Positions 34,985 through 44,704 of a DNA stretch of 64,000 nucleotides are shown piece by piece (the first letter of the stretch is position 1; each line of letters begins with the position of its first letter). Location of the stretch: the NCBI RefSeq assembly GCF_041320605.1, contig NZ_CP166679.1:558001-622000 (forward strand), given 5' to 3'. Made by a program: the position numbers and the translations under genes. This DNA comes from Arenibacter antarcticus (GTDB lineage Bacteria > Bacteroidota > Bacteroidia > Flavobacteriales > Flavobacteriaceae). The notes beneath the pieces are model-generated. The model worked only from the letters and a program-made list of their open reading frames with translations. It was not told the origin of the DNA and did no database searches.

Positions 34985-35481
34985 TGCACACGATATCCAT
35001 GATAGCTGCAGCAGCTGAAAACAATGCTCTAGGAAAAGACAATGACCTTTTATGGCATTTGCCCGACGATTTTAAGTATTTTAAAAAACGCACCTCCGGT
35101 CATAAAATAATTATGGGAAGAAAAACTTTTGAAAGTTTCCCTAAACCCCTACCCAACCGGGTGCATATTGTTATTACTAGAGATCCGAACTACCACATTC
35201 CCTTCACTGATTGTATAGTGGTACATTCTCTTGAAGAAGCCCTAGAACTGGTAAAAGACGAATCGCTTTCCTTTATTATTGGCGGTGGAGAAATCTACCA
35301 TCTTGGAATGGAATACGCCAATCAAATAGAGCTTACCAGGGTCCATGAATCTTTTGAAGCGGACACTTTTTTCCCGAACTTTAACGACAAGGAATGGATA
35401 CTTACCCAAAAGGAATTCCACCCAAAAGACGAACGACATGATTATGATTTTACCTATCTAACCTACGTAAAAAAGACGTAG
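34984..35481 (+). CDS. folA: Dihydrofolate reductase
   Basis: Reduces dihydrofolate to tetrahydrofolate with NADPH. 165 residues if the GTG at 34984 is used (VHTISMIAAAAENNALGKDNDLLWHLPDD); the first ATG inside would remove part of the first beta strand, so GTG is preferred. Motifs: the LLWHLPDDFKYFKK active-site helix with the catalytic acid, GHKIIMGRKTFES for NADPH, and FIIGGGEIYH. The TAGTG overlap couples it to the preceding 2TM gene. It completes the dTMP cycle with ThyA. Confidence 0.96.
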   Translation: MHTISMIAAAAENNALGKDNDLLWHLPDDFKYFKKRTSGHKIIMGRKTFESFPKPLPNRVHIVITRDPNYHIPFTDCIVVHSLEEALELVKDESLSFIIGGGEIYHLGMEYANQIELTRVHESFEADTFFPNFNDKEWILTQKEFHPKDERHDYDFTYLTYVKKT

Positions 35482-35520
35482 GCCAGTTTCCCTTAAAAAT
35501 AGCGGAGGGTCTTATCGGTA

Positions 35521-36132
35521 TTATGAATTGACCTTCATTTTGGCGACCAACTCCTTCAAATCTTTAATAATGGACCTTCCTTTATCTTTATTGTACCATT
35601 TCTGGAGCGATAGTTTAAAGGCCGTATCTATTGCACCGTTCTCATTCTTATAATCTACCACCATCTTTGTGGCTACTGTAGATCTAGGTCCCCAGCTGGT
35701 TACCACCTCATAATCACGATCCAGGACCATAAGTTTTGGAATAGAACGCGTCCCATTGGTCAGAAATAGGTCCATCAGTGTTGGATTATCATCGCGTAAT
35801 ACTATTTTAAGATCCAAATTGTCAATACCAGAGCAAATCTTATTTAAGATCGGAATGGTCTGAGCGCCATCGGCACACCAACTTTCCAAAAGAACCAACC
35901 AGGTTTGTTTCTCCCCTATTTCTTTAAATACGGCCATATCCTCTTCAAGAATAGTTATGGTCTTATCTAGTCTGCGCATTCTAGCGCTATTTAATTTGGT
36001 GAATTCTATCCGCTGTTCGGTTTGTTCGTCACCTGTGCTCTTTTCTTCGGCAACTAAATTGTTTACCAAGAAAATATAGGCTTTATAACTCATCGCCTGA
36101 TCCATGTTTTTCTCAATCAATTGGTTTTGCAT
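35521..36132 (-). CDS. Thioredoxin-fold protein with a single-cysteine active site
   Basis: 203 residues with a central thioredoxin fold: LVLLESWCADGAQTIPIL at about residues 78-95, then RSIPKLMVLD with the cis-proline. The usual CxxC is here CADG, so only the first cysteine remains, which suggests a non-reductase role (binding or monothiol exchange). About 60 residues of helical N-terminal extension come first. It follows nadB by 23 bp on the same strand, so it probably shares the NAD operon. A related Bacteroidota thioredoxin family is common; no function is established. Confidence 0.8.
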   Translation of the reverse strand: MQNQLIEKNMDQAMSYKAYIFLVNNLVAEEKSTGDEQTEQRIEFTKLNSARMRRLDKTITILEEDMAVFKEIGEKQTWLVLLESWCADGAQTIPILNKICSGIDNLDLKIVLRDDNPTLMDLFLTNGTRSIPKLMVLDRDYEVVTSWGPRSTVATKMVVDYKNENGAIDTAFKLSLQKWYNKDKGRSIIKDLKELVAKMKVNS

Positions 36133-36155
36133 TATTTTATAATTTTATTTCGTTA

Positions 36156-37739
36156 TTAATGCGCTGTTACTTCTAGGTGATGCAAAAAATAATCCAGGTT
36201 AAAATAGCCGCCTTTATTTTCTTTTCTCTCTAAGGATTGTTCAATAATTAGATGTGCCACATTTACCATATTGCGTAGCTCACACAATTGGGTATTCAAT
36301 TTGGATCCATGATAAAGAGCCTCCACCTCTTTGTGAATTTCATCCAATTGCCCTTTAGCCTTTAAAAGGCCCTCATTACACCTAACAATACCTACATACC
36401 GCCTCATTAATTCTTGTAATCTTTCCGTTATATCCAAAATTATGGATCCCAAGTTTTTATCGGTATGGGTATTGACTTCGATCCAATGGGGTTGATCCAT
36501 TTCCATGAACTGAGGTTCATTTTCGGAAAGATAGGTATCGCATTTATGTGCATAAACCAGCGCTTCCAACAGCGAATTGGATGCCAACCTATTAGCCCCA
36601 TGCAATCCTGTCCGGGAACATTCTCCCAATGCAAAAAGATTCTTGAGGTTTGTAGCCCCATTTTTGTCCACGACAATACCTCCACATAGATAGTGGGCAG
36701 CTGGAACTACGGGAATCCAATCTTTTTCTACATTTATATTTCGCTTTAGGCATTCGTTAAAAATGTTCGGAAAATGAACCTTAAAATCGGACATGTCCAA
36801 ATGCGTGCAATCCAAGTAAACAAAAGACGTTTTGTTTTTTTTCAATACGGTATCAATAGCTCGGGATACAATGTCCCTGGAAGCGAGTTCCGCCCGTTTA
36901 TCAAACTTTAGCATAAACCGCTCCCCTTCACCATCCCTTAAATAGGCGCCAAACCCTCTAACTGCCTCAGAAATTAAAAATAAACGACCTTGGACCTTCT
37001 CATATAATGCGGTGGGGTGAAACTGAACAAACTCCATCTCCTTTATTCTTGCTTTTGCTCTATACGCCATACCAATACCGTCTCCCGTTGCAACCATTGG
37101 ATTGGTAGTATGCCCATAAAGCCTTCCTATCCCGCCAGTAGCCAATATGGTAGCCCTTGCTTTTATAGGATAGATCCTTTCCGTTTTTTGATCCATGACA
37201 TAGGCTCCGTAACAGGCCGGTGCTTCTTCTATAGTGTTTTTTAAGTGATGCTGGGTGATAAGATCAATGGCAAAATGGTAGTTTAAGATTGATATATTGG
37301 CCAATTGACGCACCTTGTTCAACAGTATGGTTTCTATCTCTCTACCTGTAGTATCTCTGTTATGTACAATTCGGTTTTCTGAATGTCCCCCTTCCCTGGC
37401 GAGATCTAGCCTACCCTTGCTGTCCCTATCAAAATTTGCGCCCCAAGCCATTAGATCCATCAGTCTTTCTGGGCCTTCATTAACTACCATCTCCACTACA
37501 GAGGCATTACAACATCCATCACCTGCGATCAGGGTATCCATTAGGTGCTTTTTAAAGGAATCTTTTTCCTGATCCATTACGATAGCTACACCACCTTGGG
37601 CATGGGTAGTATTGGAATCGTCCTCCGATTGTTTGGTAACGATATAAATAGACCTATCAGGATGTTTTTCAGCCATTTTAATGGCAAATGTAAGTCCGGC
37701 AACACCAGAACCAATCACTAAATAATCTGTAGTGCGCAT
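36156..37739 (-). CDS. nadB: L-aspartate oxidase
   Basis: First enzyme of de novo NAD synthesis, oxidising L-aspartate to iminoaspartate. 527 residues. FAD binding by DYLVIGSGVAGLTFAIKMAE at the N-terminus, THAQGGVAIVM, the EGGHSENRIVH segment, FVQFHPTALYE, and HYLCGGIVVDKNGATNLKNLFALGECS. The C-terminal helical domain (RLQELMRRYVGIVR) is present. nadA is the preceding gene, 6 bp away, so the two products can be made together; iminoaspartate is unstable and is passed to NadA. Confidence 0.96.
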   Translation of the reverse strand: MRTTDYLVIGSGVAGLTFAIKMAEKHPDRSIYIVTKQSEDDSNTTHAQGGVAIVMDQEKDSFKKHLMDTLIAGDGCCNASVVEMVVNEGPERLMDLMAWGANFDRDSKGRLDLAREGGHSENRIVHNRDTTGREIETILLNKVRQLANISILNYHFAIDLITQHHLKNTIEEAPACYGAYVMDQKTERIYPIKARATILATGGIGRLYGHTTNPMVATGDGIGMAYRAKARIKEMEFVQFHPTALYEKVQGRLFLISEAVRGFGAYLRDGEGERFMLKFDKRAELASRDIVSRAIDTVLKKNKTSFVYLDCTHLDMSDFKVHFPNIFNECLKRNINVEKDWIPVVPAAHYLCGGIVVDKNGATNLKNLFALGECSRTGLHGANRLASNSLLEALVYAHKCDTYLSENEPQFMEMDQPHWIEVNTHTDKNLGSIILDITERLQELMRRYVGIVRCNEGLLKAKGQLDEIHKEVEALYHGSKLNTQLCELRNMVNVAHLIIEQSLERKENKGGYFNLDYFLHHLEVTAH

Positions 37740-37745
37740 AGGTTT

Positions 37746-38672
37746 CTACTTAGAAATTTCCAACATTCTCTCTATGGGGATAAGTGCCTTCTTCCTAATT
37801 CTTTCAGTGACGGTTATTTCAGGCGTTTCAAACAAAAGACAATCGTAAAGTTTCTGAATGGTATTGACTTTCATAAATGCACATTCGCTACAGGCACAGG
37901 TATTATCTTCTTCTATGGGAGCGGGAATCAATGTTGCCTTGGGTACTTCCTTCTGCATTTCATGCAAAATACCAACCTCTGTGGCCACGATAAATTTATT
38001 GTATGGACGTTGTTTTACAAAGGCGATCATCCCTGCGGTAGATCCGACATATTGAGCAACTTGAAGGATATGCTCCTCCGATTCTGGATGCGCAATTATG
38101 ATGGCATCTGGATTTTGACGGGAAACTTTTAAAAGCTTATCTATGGAAAAAGCTTCATGAACAATACAACTTCCGTCCCACAATAACATATCCCTCCCCG
38201 TTTTCTTAATAATATACTTCCCCAAATTCTTATCGGGTGCGAATAGTATTGGTTTATGCTCTGGGATCGAAGAAATAATCTTAAGCGCATTAGAGGAAGT
38301 ACAGACCAAATCGCTCATGGCCTTGATTTCTGCGGAACAATTAATATAGGTTACCACCACATGGTCTGGGTATAGCTTCCTAAAGCGTTTAAAAGCATCT
38401 GGGGGACAGGAATCTGCCAAGGAACATCCAGCGTTTAAATCGGGCAATAATACTTTTTTGGTCGGATTAAGTATTTTGGCCGTTTCTGCCATAAAATGAA
38501 CCCCAGCAAAAACTATGATATCGGCCGCTACCGCAGCCGCCTTTTGCGATAATCCAAGGCTATCTCCCACATAATCTGCTACCTCCTGAATCTCTGGCCG
38601 CTGATAGTAATGCGCTAAGATAACCGCATTCTTTTTTGCCTTAAGCAATTGAATTTTTTGTTTAATATCCAT
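37746..38672 (-). CDS. nadA: Quinolinate synthase
   Basis: Condenses iminoaspartate with dihydroxyacetone phosphate to quinolinate using a [4Fe-4S] cluster. 308 residues. The cluster cysteines are visible in [34 protein letters not shown] and [36 protein letters not shown] at the N-terminus is a family signature. First gene of the nadA-nadB-thioredoxin unit, preceded by a good -7 box. Confidence 0.96.
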   Translation of the reverse strand: MDIKQKIQLLKAKKNAVILAHYYQRPEIQEVADYVGDSLGLSQKAAAVAADIIVFAGVHFMAETAKILNPTKKVLLPDLNAGCSLADSCPPDAFKRFRKLYPDHVVVTYINCSAEIKAMSDLVCTSSNALKIISSIPEHKPILFAPDKNLGKYIIKKTGRDMLLWDGSCIVHEAFSIDKLLKVSRQNPDAIIIAHPESEEHILQVAQYVGSTAGMIAFVKQRPYNKFIVATEVGILHEMQKEVPKATLIPAPIEEDNTCACSECAFMKVNTIQKLYDCLLFETPEITVTERIRKKALIPIERMLEISK

Positions 38673-38694
38673 TTTGGGGAGTCAATGTCCAATA

Positions 38695-38702
38695 CAAACC
38701 TA
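38695..38702 (-). promoter_or_regulatory. Promoter -7 box of the nadA operon
   Basis: TAGGTTTG on the minus strand matches TAnnTTTG and lies 23 nt before the nadA start codon. The -33 element is not clear. Confidence 0.6.
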
Positions 38703-38834
38703 ATGGTAGCAAGAAGAACAGAAAATGACTTCTGTCATATTTAGGATATTTATATCCTTTATTGAAAATCAACTATGTTGAGCATCGGGGAGATAGGATA
38801 TAAATTCTAAAAGGGACACAGTAAACACATCGAT

Positions 38835-39623
38835 TTAAAAATCCAAAAAACGAATTTCATAGGCCACACCCGTCGGTTTGACAAAACTTTCCAACACCTC
38901 AACATCCTTATTGCTATAAAATTGAAATTTTGCTTTGGAAGTTAGAGGTGTGCATAAATTATAATTCTCCAAAACTTTTTTTGTTTGACGAGCCACCCCC
39001 TCTCCGGAATCTATAATTTTGACATGGTTTGGTAAAATATTAGTAAGCAAAGGGATTAAATACGGGTAGTGTGTACATCCCAAAACCAATTGGTCTATGC
39101 CTTCTTGAAGCATTGGCGCCAAATAGCGTTCCAATAGCGTCTTTGTTTTTAGAGAAGTAAGCTCTCCATTCTCTATCAACTCTACCAGACCGGTACCTTT
39201 CTGTTCCAGAATCCGTATCCCGTTAGCATGGCTCTCGGAAGTACTATGAAAAAGACGGCTAGACAAGGTACCTTTAGTTGCCAAGACCCCCACTTTTTTG
39301 GTCTTGGAATTTAGGGCAGCAGTTTTTATTGCCGGTTCTATTCCAATAATCGGCAGATCGTACTTTGCCCTGAGTTCTTCTATGGCATTGGTAGTGGCAG
39401 TATTGCAAGCAATCACAATTAACTTACACCCTTTACCGATAAGATAGTCAACATTTTTAATACTCAACGCTAAGATCTGTTCTTGTGATTTCTCACCATA
39501 AGGGGCATTTTTACTATCTGCCAAATAGATGGTAGATTCATTCGGAAGCAGTTTATGGATTTCCCTCCATATAGAGGTGCCACCAATACCAGAATCAAAA
39601 ATACCTATTGGACCTTTATTCAT
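38835..39623 (-). CDS. murI: Glutamate racemase
   Basis: Makes D-glutamate for peptidoglycan. 262 residues. The N-terminal GIFDSGIGGTSIWREI, the first catalytic cysteine in IVIACNTATTNA and the second in LGCTHYPYLIP are all present. It is the last gene of the minus-strand envelope cluster, 235 bp after the second Skp/OmpH gene and separated from it by a terminator hairpin, so it probably has its own promoter. Confidence 0.95.
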   Translation of the reverse strand: MNKGPIGIFDSGIGGTSIWREIHKLLPNESTIYLADSKNAPYGEKSQEQILALSIKNVDYLIGKGCKLIVIACNTATTNAIEELRAKYDLPIIGIEPAIKTAALNSKTKKVGVLATKGTLSSRLFHSTSESHANGIRILEQKGTGLVELIENGELTSLKTKTLLERYLAPMLQEGIDQLVLGCTHYPYLIPLLTNILPNHVKIIDSGEGVARQTKKVLENYNLCTPLTSKAKFQFYSNKDVEVLESFVKPTGVAYEIRFLDF

Positions 39624-39801
39624 TGAACAAAATTTAAGAGCTTAAAGTTACATTATTAATACTTTTCTATCACGAATAATATGAATCGGTTATTTGGGTA
39701 CCCTAGGCATAGGATATAGGCACCCAAACGGAAAATGCTTCTTGAACAGCCCCATATTTAACCAAATCAGCTATACTACCGATAATGAAAAACCTAAACA
39801 A

Positions 39802-39828
39802 TAAAAAAAGCCATGCAATTGCATGGCT
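39802..39828 (-). terminator. Rho-independent terminator after the second ompH gene
   Basis: AGCCATGCAATTGCATGGCT is a perfect 20-bp palindrome (10-bp arms, loop formed from the centre). On the minus strand it is followed by seven T. Confidence 0.82.
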
Positions 39829-39858
39829 CTTATTTACTACTCTTCTAATTCCGTTAGT

Positions 39859-40380
39859 TTAGAAACCCAATTGTTTCTTAACCTCTGGTAAAATATCTTT
39901 TCCCTTGGCTACGATAAGTCCACCCCCTTGGGTAGCGTCCATTACGTAATCTATTCCTTGAGCAGCGGCTACTGCCTCAATAGCTTTTTTGGCCTTTTCA
40001 GTAATAGGTCCTAAAAGCTCTCCTTGCTTCTTTTGCAATTCTTGTTGCGCAGTCTGTTGAGCCTCTCCAATATTTTTTTCAAATCCTTGCAATTCAGCAG
40101 CTCTCTTCTGATTTTCCTCTTCAGATTTAGAAGCGGATTCATTAGAGTACTGAGTGTACTTATTTCTCAATTCTGTCATAGAACTCTCGATATCGGCCCT
40201 ATAGGTTTCCTGTAACTTTTTAAGTTCCGCATCGGCGGCTTTCATCTCTGGCATTTCAGAAAGTAATTTCTGTACATCTATGTGAGCAATCTTTGCCTGT
40301 GCGTTTACAAAACCAGTAGCTGCTACGAACAAAACTAAGGCTACCGCAAATTTCTTTATTTGTTTCATGTTTTTCATCAA
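39859..40380 (-). CDS. OmpH/Skp-family periplasmic chaperone (second copy)
   Basis: 173 residues with a signal peptide (ending TGFVNAQA), then KIAHIDVQKLLSEMPEMKAADAELKKLQETY and a long coiled-coil middle, closing with the OmpH ending IDYVMDATQGGGLIVAKGKDILPEVKKQL. Skp-like proteins hold unfolded outer membrane proteins in the periplasm and deliver them to BamA. It follows the first copy by 61 bp and lies two genes after bamA. There is an in-frame ATG four codons inside, so the start could be 12 bp later. Confidence 0.92.
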   Translation of the reverse strand: MMKNMKQIKKFAVALVLFVAATGFVNAQAKIAHIDVQKLLSEMPEMKAADAELKKLQETYRADIESSMTELRNKYTQYSNESASKSEEENQKRAAELQGFEKNIGEAQQTAQQELQKKQGELLGPITEKAKKAIEAVAAAQGIDYVMDATQGGGLIVAKGKDILPEVKKQLGF

Positions 40381-40441
40381 TGTTTGAGTGTTAATTTTAA
40401 AAATTTAGTTATATAAATGTTTGTAATGATTCCTTATTCTA

Positions 40442-41272
40442 TTATTTGTCTTTTATATCGTCGATATCCTTTCTCCCGCTTCTCTCTTCGGCTTCCTGTT
40501 TCCTTTTAGCCTCTCTTTCGTCCAACAATTGTTTTCTTCTTGCCTCGTAAGCTTTCTTCCGTTCTTCTCTAATCCTTAGTTGCTCTTCCCGTTTTTCCTC
40601 AGCGGTTTTATTTCTTGCTTCCTCCGCTTGCTTAGCTAGTTCTTGCCGTTGCAATAGCGCATCGCTAATCTCCTCTTCAGCCTCTTCGTCCTCAAAATCT
40701 TCAAAACTATTTCTAGAGTCCTTCCTGTTTGGGGCGCTAATTTTCCTAGTTCTAGAGATCCCTCTTAATACCAAGTCGCTAATATCGTACCTTTTTTCTG
40801 AATACAACATTACAACATCTGCCGATTTATCAAAAATAAAATCATATTTTTTATTGGCACCAATTTTCTGTACTTCATTAAAGACCTGATCTTGTATGGG
40901 CTGTATTAATCTTCTTTTTTGCAAGACCAAATCGCCAGAAGGTCCAAATCTATTTTGTTGATATTCCAACATCTCCTTTTCCAAGATCTGTATTTCCTCT
41001 TCCCGCTCTGAAATCAATTCGGACGTCAGCAGCACTTTCTCCGCCATAAGATCTTGTTTCATTTGATCTATTACGGCCTTTTCCTTTTCCAGTTCAAGTT
41101 TCCACTTATGAACTTTATTGGCCAATTGCTCGTTAGCCTCCCTATATTCCTCTACATTTTCTAGGATATACTCCATATCCACATACCCTATTCTTACGCC
41201 TCTTTGGGCAGTGAGACTAGCGGTGGTTATGACCATCAAAAGGACTAAAAGTAATTTTCCGTTACTATTCAT
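40442..41272 (-). CDS. OmpH/Skp-family periplasmic chaperone (first copy, long form)
   Basis: 276 residues: signal peptide, RIGYVDMEYILENVEEYREANEQL, a long coiled coil, then IGANKKYDFIFDKSADVVMLYSEKRYDISD, which closes the OmpH domain near residue 170. The remaining 100 residues are a highly charged, Glu/Arg/Lys-rich tail (EEARNKTAEEKREEQLRIREERKKA...) that typical Skp proteins lack. It lies 100 bp after bamA in the same direction, as in most Bacteroidota, and supports outer membrane protein assembly. Confidence 0.92.
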   Translation of the reverse strand: MNSNGKLLLVLLMVITTASLTAQRGVRIGYVDMEYILENVEEYREANEQLANKVHKWKLELEKEKAVIDQMKQDLMAEKVLLTSELISEREEEIQILEKEMLEYQQNRFGPSGDLVLQKRRLIQPIQDQVFNEVQKIGANKKYDFIFDKSADVVMLYSEKRYDISDLVLRGISRTRKISAPNRKDSRNSFEDFEDEEAEEEISDALLQRQELAKQAEEARNKTAEEKREEQLRIREERKKAYEARRKQLLDEREAKRKQEAEERSGRKDIDDIKDK

Positions 41273-41372
41273 AATATCTTCGTTTTATACTATAGAAAAT
41301 ATCGTGCCAAAATAATGAATTATCCTAAAACGAGCCCTAAAACGCATAAAACTGCTACATTAATTTTATTGA

Positions 41373-43952
41373 TTAGAACTGTTGTCCTATAATAAAGTGC
41401 GTTTGCCATCCACTAGGTCCAGCGGAGTTTGGATTGTAATCTTGATCAAATCCATAACCAAAATCGATTCCCAAAAGTCCAAATGCTGGCATAAAAATTC
41501 GCAGACCCACCCCGGCCGATCTTTTTATTTCAAACGGATCAAAGTCCTGAAAAGTATTGAATGCGTTACCGGCCTCTAAAAACGCCAGGCCATAAATAGA
41601 CGCTGATGGTTTTAGGGTAAGTGGATATCTTAACTCCAAGGAGTATTTATTGTACACGATTCCACCGTCTTGTATTTGTTGACCAGAAATTGGATCTACA
41701 CTATATGGAGTTAATGATTGGTTTTCATAACCTCTCAAAGAAATCACATCCCTACCATCCAAAGTATAGGTTCCCATTCCGTCTCCTCCAATATAGTAAC
41801 GCTCAAAAGGCACTTTGCCCACTCTTTCGTTATAGCTGCCCAAAAACCCAAATTCGGCATTGGTCCTAAGTACTAATTTACCTACTAGAGTAGTATACCA
41901 GTCTCCTTTAAAGTTTACCTTATAAAATTCTAACCACTTAAATCGCTCTTGGTCTATTCGCTCTACCTCTGCATTGTTCTTTTCCTTAACAGCTATCTTT
42001 AAATCGGAATTTAACTGCTTATAGTCTTTGTTATTGAACAAGGAGAATGGCGGCGTAAATTTTGCAGTTATTTCAAAATTTGAACCAGATCTAGGGAAAA
42101 TTCGTCCTCCACCGGTCGCATTTCTAGAAATCCCCAAGCTATAAGCTATAGAGTTAGATTGTCCGTTACCAAAGTTAAATAGTCCTAAATTATAATTTTT
42201 AAAATCGTATAACTGATATCCTATAGAATGTGAAATGGTAAAGAAATCATCTGGCCATTGCACCCTTTTTGCCAGACCAACGGTTATACCCGTAATGGAA
42301 AAGGTTCTGTTTTTATCTGGCTTTCTACTTACGTAGGGATTGTAATAAAATTGCTGGGTCCTAGAAAGCGACATATTAAAACGCACGGGCTTCTTGCCTC
42401 CCAACCAAGGTTCAGAAAAGTTAAGGCTGTACACCCTATAGGTTCTACTGGCTTGTAAACGCAGGGCAAATGTCTGACCATCACCCATAGGCACCGGCTT
42501 ATAAGCCTCGCCATTAAATAAGTTTTTTATTGAGAAATTGCTAAAGGAAAGTCCCAAGGTACCAATAAAACCACCGCCTCCGTAGCCACCTTGCAATTCG
42601 ATCTGGCTAGAGCCCGACTCCACTAAGTTATAAGCGATGTCTACCGTTCCTTCATTTGGATTTGGATTCTGGATGTCCGGTGTAATTTGCTCGGCATCAA
42701 AAAAGCCCAACTGACCCAATTCCCTAATACTCCTTATAATATCTGATTTATTATAGCGCTGCCCAGGCCTAGTTCGCAATTCCCTGAAAATTACGTGATC
42801 GTTGGTCTTATCGTTTCCGGCAACAGTTATATGATTCAAGAAGGTCTCTTTCCCCTCTATGATCCTAATCTCAAAATTGATGGTATCATTTTCAGCAGAC
42901 ATTTCTACTGGATTGATACTAGAAAATAAATAACCGTTGTTCTGATAGGCATTGGTTAAATCGGTAGCATCTGGGTCAGAGGCGTCCGCTATACGCTTTC
43001 TCAACAACACCCCATTATAGGTATCTCCCTTTTTCAGCCCTAATACTCTGGCCAATTGGCGATCGCTATACACGGTATTCCCTACAAAATCTATTTCTCC
43101 AAAATAGTATTTGTTACCTTCCTCCACTTTTATTTTTAGATCGATAAGATTATCACCAACCCTAACAAAAGTATCAGAAATTACCCTAGCATCTCTATAT
43201 CCTTTTTCAGCATATTTATCTACCAAAGTAACCAAGTCTTCCTTGTAGTCTTCTTCTATGTATTTGGATTTTTTCCAGAAACGATAAAATTTCTTCTTTT
43301 TGGTGTTTTTTAAGGCCTTGCTAAGTTTCTTATCTGACAATTTTTCGTTGCCTTCAAAAACAATATCGTTAACCTTTACCTTTTCGCCCTTTTTAATATT
43401 GATCACCATACTCTGGGTATTGGTATCTACCGTATCCTTTGCAGTGGCAATATTAACATTGGCATTGAGGTAGCCTTTCTTTTTGTACTTATTCTGAAGG
43501 TAATTTTTGGTATTGGCAATTAAACTTTCGGTAATTTTCTTGCCTTTTTTAAGATCAGCATCCTTTAGGATTTCGGCAATCTTCCTCTTTTTAACTCCGT
43601 ATACAGTAACGTCTGTAAGTGTTGGGCGCTCTATGATATTTAGTTCCAAAAACACATTTTCACCCTCAATATTGGTGATATAAAAGGTTATGTCCGTAAA
43701 TAACTCCAAGCCCCACAGCTTACTAATTACCGCACTGATCTCATCGCCAGGCACAGTTATTGGTTGTCCTACCCTTAGTCCAGTATAGGTCTTTACAGTC
43801 TGCTCATTATAACTTTGGAGTCCAGTGACTTCCAAACCGCCAAGAATATATTGCTTCCCGTCCTCATAGGAAGGATCCTGAGCGTGGTTTATGGAAGTAA
43901 AAAAAAAGAAGGTTAATGCAGTAAAAAGGTTTAGGGCTATGATTCTTTTCAT
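41373..43952 (-). CDS. bamA: Outer membrane protein assembly factor BamA
   Basis: The core of the outer membrane insertion machinery. I chose the ATG at 43952 (859 residues, MKRIIALNLFTALTFFFFTSINHAQ as signal peptide), since the longer open frame runs into uppS. About five POTRA domains span residues 30-430, followed by the Omp85 barrel from about 450, with the conserved VEGNKYYFGEIDF and NEGTVDIAYNLVESGSSQIELQGGYGG. It ends GQQF with the C-terminal Phe signal. It begins 4 bp after the uppS stop, and two Skp-type chaperones follow. Confidence 0.95.
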   Translation of the reverse strand: MKRIIALNLFTALTFFFFTSINHAQDPSYEDGKQYILGGLEVTGLQSYNEQTVKTYTGLRVGQPITVPGDEISAVISKLWGLELFTDITFYITNIEGENVFLELNIIERPTLTDVTVYGVKKRKIAEILKDADLKKGKKITESLIANTKNYLQNKYKKKGYLNANVNIATAKDTVDTNTQSMVINIKKGEKVKVNDIVFEGNEKLSDKKLSKALKNTKKKKFYRFWKKSKYIEEDYKEDLVTLVDKYAEKGYRDARVISDTFVRVGDNLIDLKIKVEEGNKYYFGEIDFVGNTVYSDRQLARVLGLKKGDTYNGVLLRKRIADASDPDATDLTNAYQNNGYLFSSINPVEMSAENDTINFEIRIIEGKETFLNHITVAGNDKTNDHVIFRELRTRPGQRYNKSDIIRSIRELGQLGFFDAEQITPDIQNPNPNEGTVDIAYNLVESGSSQIELQGGYGGGGFIGTLGLSFSNFSIKNLFNGEAYKPVPMGDGQTFALRLQASRTYRVYSLNFSEPWLGGKKPVRFNMSLSRTQQFYYNPYVSRKPDKNRTFSITGITVGLAKRVQWPDDFFTISHSIGYQLYDFKNYNLGLFNFGNGQSNSIAYSLGISRNATGGGRIFPRSGSNFEITAKFTPPFSLFNNKDYKQLNSDLKIAVKEKNNAEVERIDQERFKWLEFYKVNFKGDWYTTLVGKLVLRTNAEFGFLGSYNERVGKVPFERYYIGGDGMGTYTLDGRDVISLRGYENQSLTPYSVDPISGQQIQDGGIVYNKYSLELRYPLTLKPSASIYGLAFLEAGNAFNTFQDFDPFEIKRSAGVGLRIFMPAFGLLGIDFGYGFDQDYNPNSAGPSGWQTHFIIGQQF

Positions 43953-43956
43953 GCCT

Positions 43957-44697
43957 CTAGATAAGTTGTTCGCTTGTTTTTCCAAATCGTCGTTCTCTGT
44001 TCTGGTAATTTTTAATGGCTTCCAATAAATGATGCTCCGTAAAATCTGGCCAAAATACATCAATAAAATATAATTCTGCGTATGCAATCTGCCAAAGTAG
44101 AAAATTACTGATCCTATGCTCGCCACTAGTGCGTATCAAGAGGTCTACATCTGGCAAATTATGCGTGTAAAGATGGTTATTTATAATGGTTTCATCAATA
44201 ATTTCAGGAGAAATTATATTATTTTTAACTTTGATAGCTATCTGCTGAATGGCATTCTTCAGCTCTTCCCGTGCACCATAGCTCAGCGCCAAGGTCAAGG
44301 TCATTCCTGTATTTTCGCTGGTTTTGGACATCACATCCAATAATTCCTTATGAGCCCTTTTTGGCAAAGTGGCTATATTCCCAATAGTATTTAATCTAAT
44401 ATTGTTCTTCTTAAGCGTTGCCAGCTCCTTTTTAAGAGAGGAAACCAATAGACGCATCAGCATATCCACTTCCAGTTTGGGCCTGTTCCAGTTTTCGGTA
44501 GAAAAGGTATATAGGGTGAGGAATTCAACGCCCAATTTCGCACAGTCTTCCACGGTCCTCCTCACGGTCTTCACTCCATTTTCATGGCCAAAAATCCTCA
44601 ATTTACCTTGCTGCTTTGCCCACCTACCATTACCATCCATAATAATGGCAATATGTTTTGGCAGCGCTTTTTTGTTCTCTTCTGTTGTGGTAGTCAT
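43957..44697 (-). CDS. uppS: Isoprenyl transferase / undecaprenyl diphosphate synthase
   Basis: Extends farnesyl diphosphate with cis-isoprene units to undecaprenyl diphosphate, the lipid carrier for wall and O-antigen. I chose the ATG at 44697 (246 residues, MTTTTEENKKALPKHIAIIMDGNGRWA) because the longer frame overlaps porG. Motifs: IAIIMDGNGRWAKQQGK (catalytic Asp), YTFSTENWNRP, LALSYGAREEL, and DLLIRTSGEHRISNFLLWQIAYAEL. It lies directly upstream of bamA and 7 bp after porG. Confidence 0.95.
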   Translation of the reverse strand: MTTTTEENKKALPKHIAIIMDGNGRWAKQQGKLRIFGHENGVKTVRRTVEDCAKLGVEFLTLYTFSTENWNRPKLEVDMLMRLLVSSLKKELATLKKNNIRLNTIGNIATLPKRAHKELLDVMSKTSENTGMTLTLALSYGAREELKNAIQQIAIKVKNNIISPEIIDETIINNHLYTHNLPDVDLLIRTSGEHRISNFLLWQIAYAELYFIDVFWPDFTEHHLLEAIKNYQNRERRFGKTSEQLI

Positions 44698-44704
44698 ATA
44701 TATG

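Noticed and set aside
43953-44126. Upstream extension of bamA into uppS
   Set aside because: A signal peptide starts precisely at the ATG at 43952; the extension is the antisense-free out-of-frame part of uppS.
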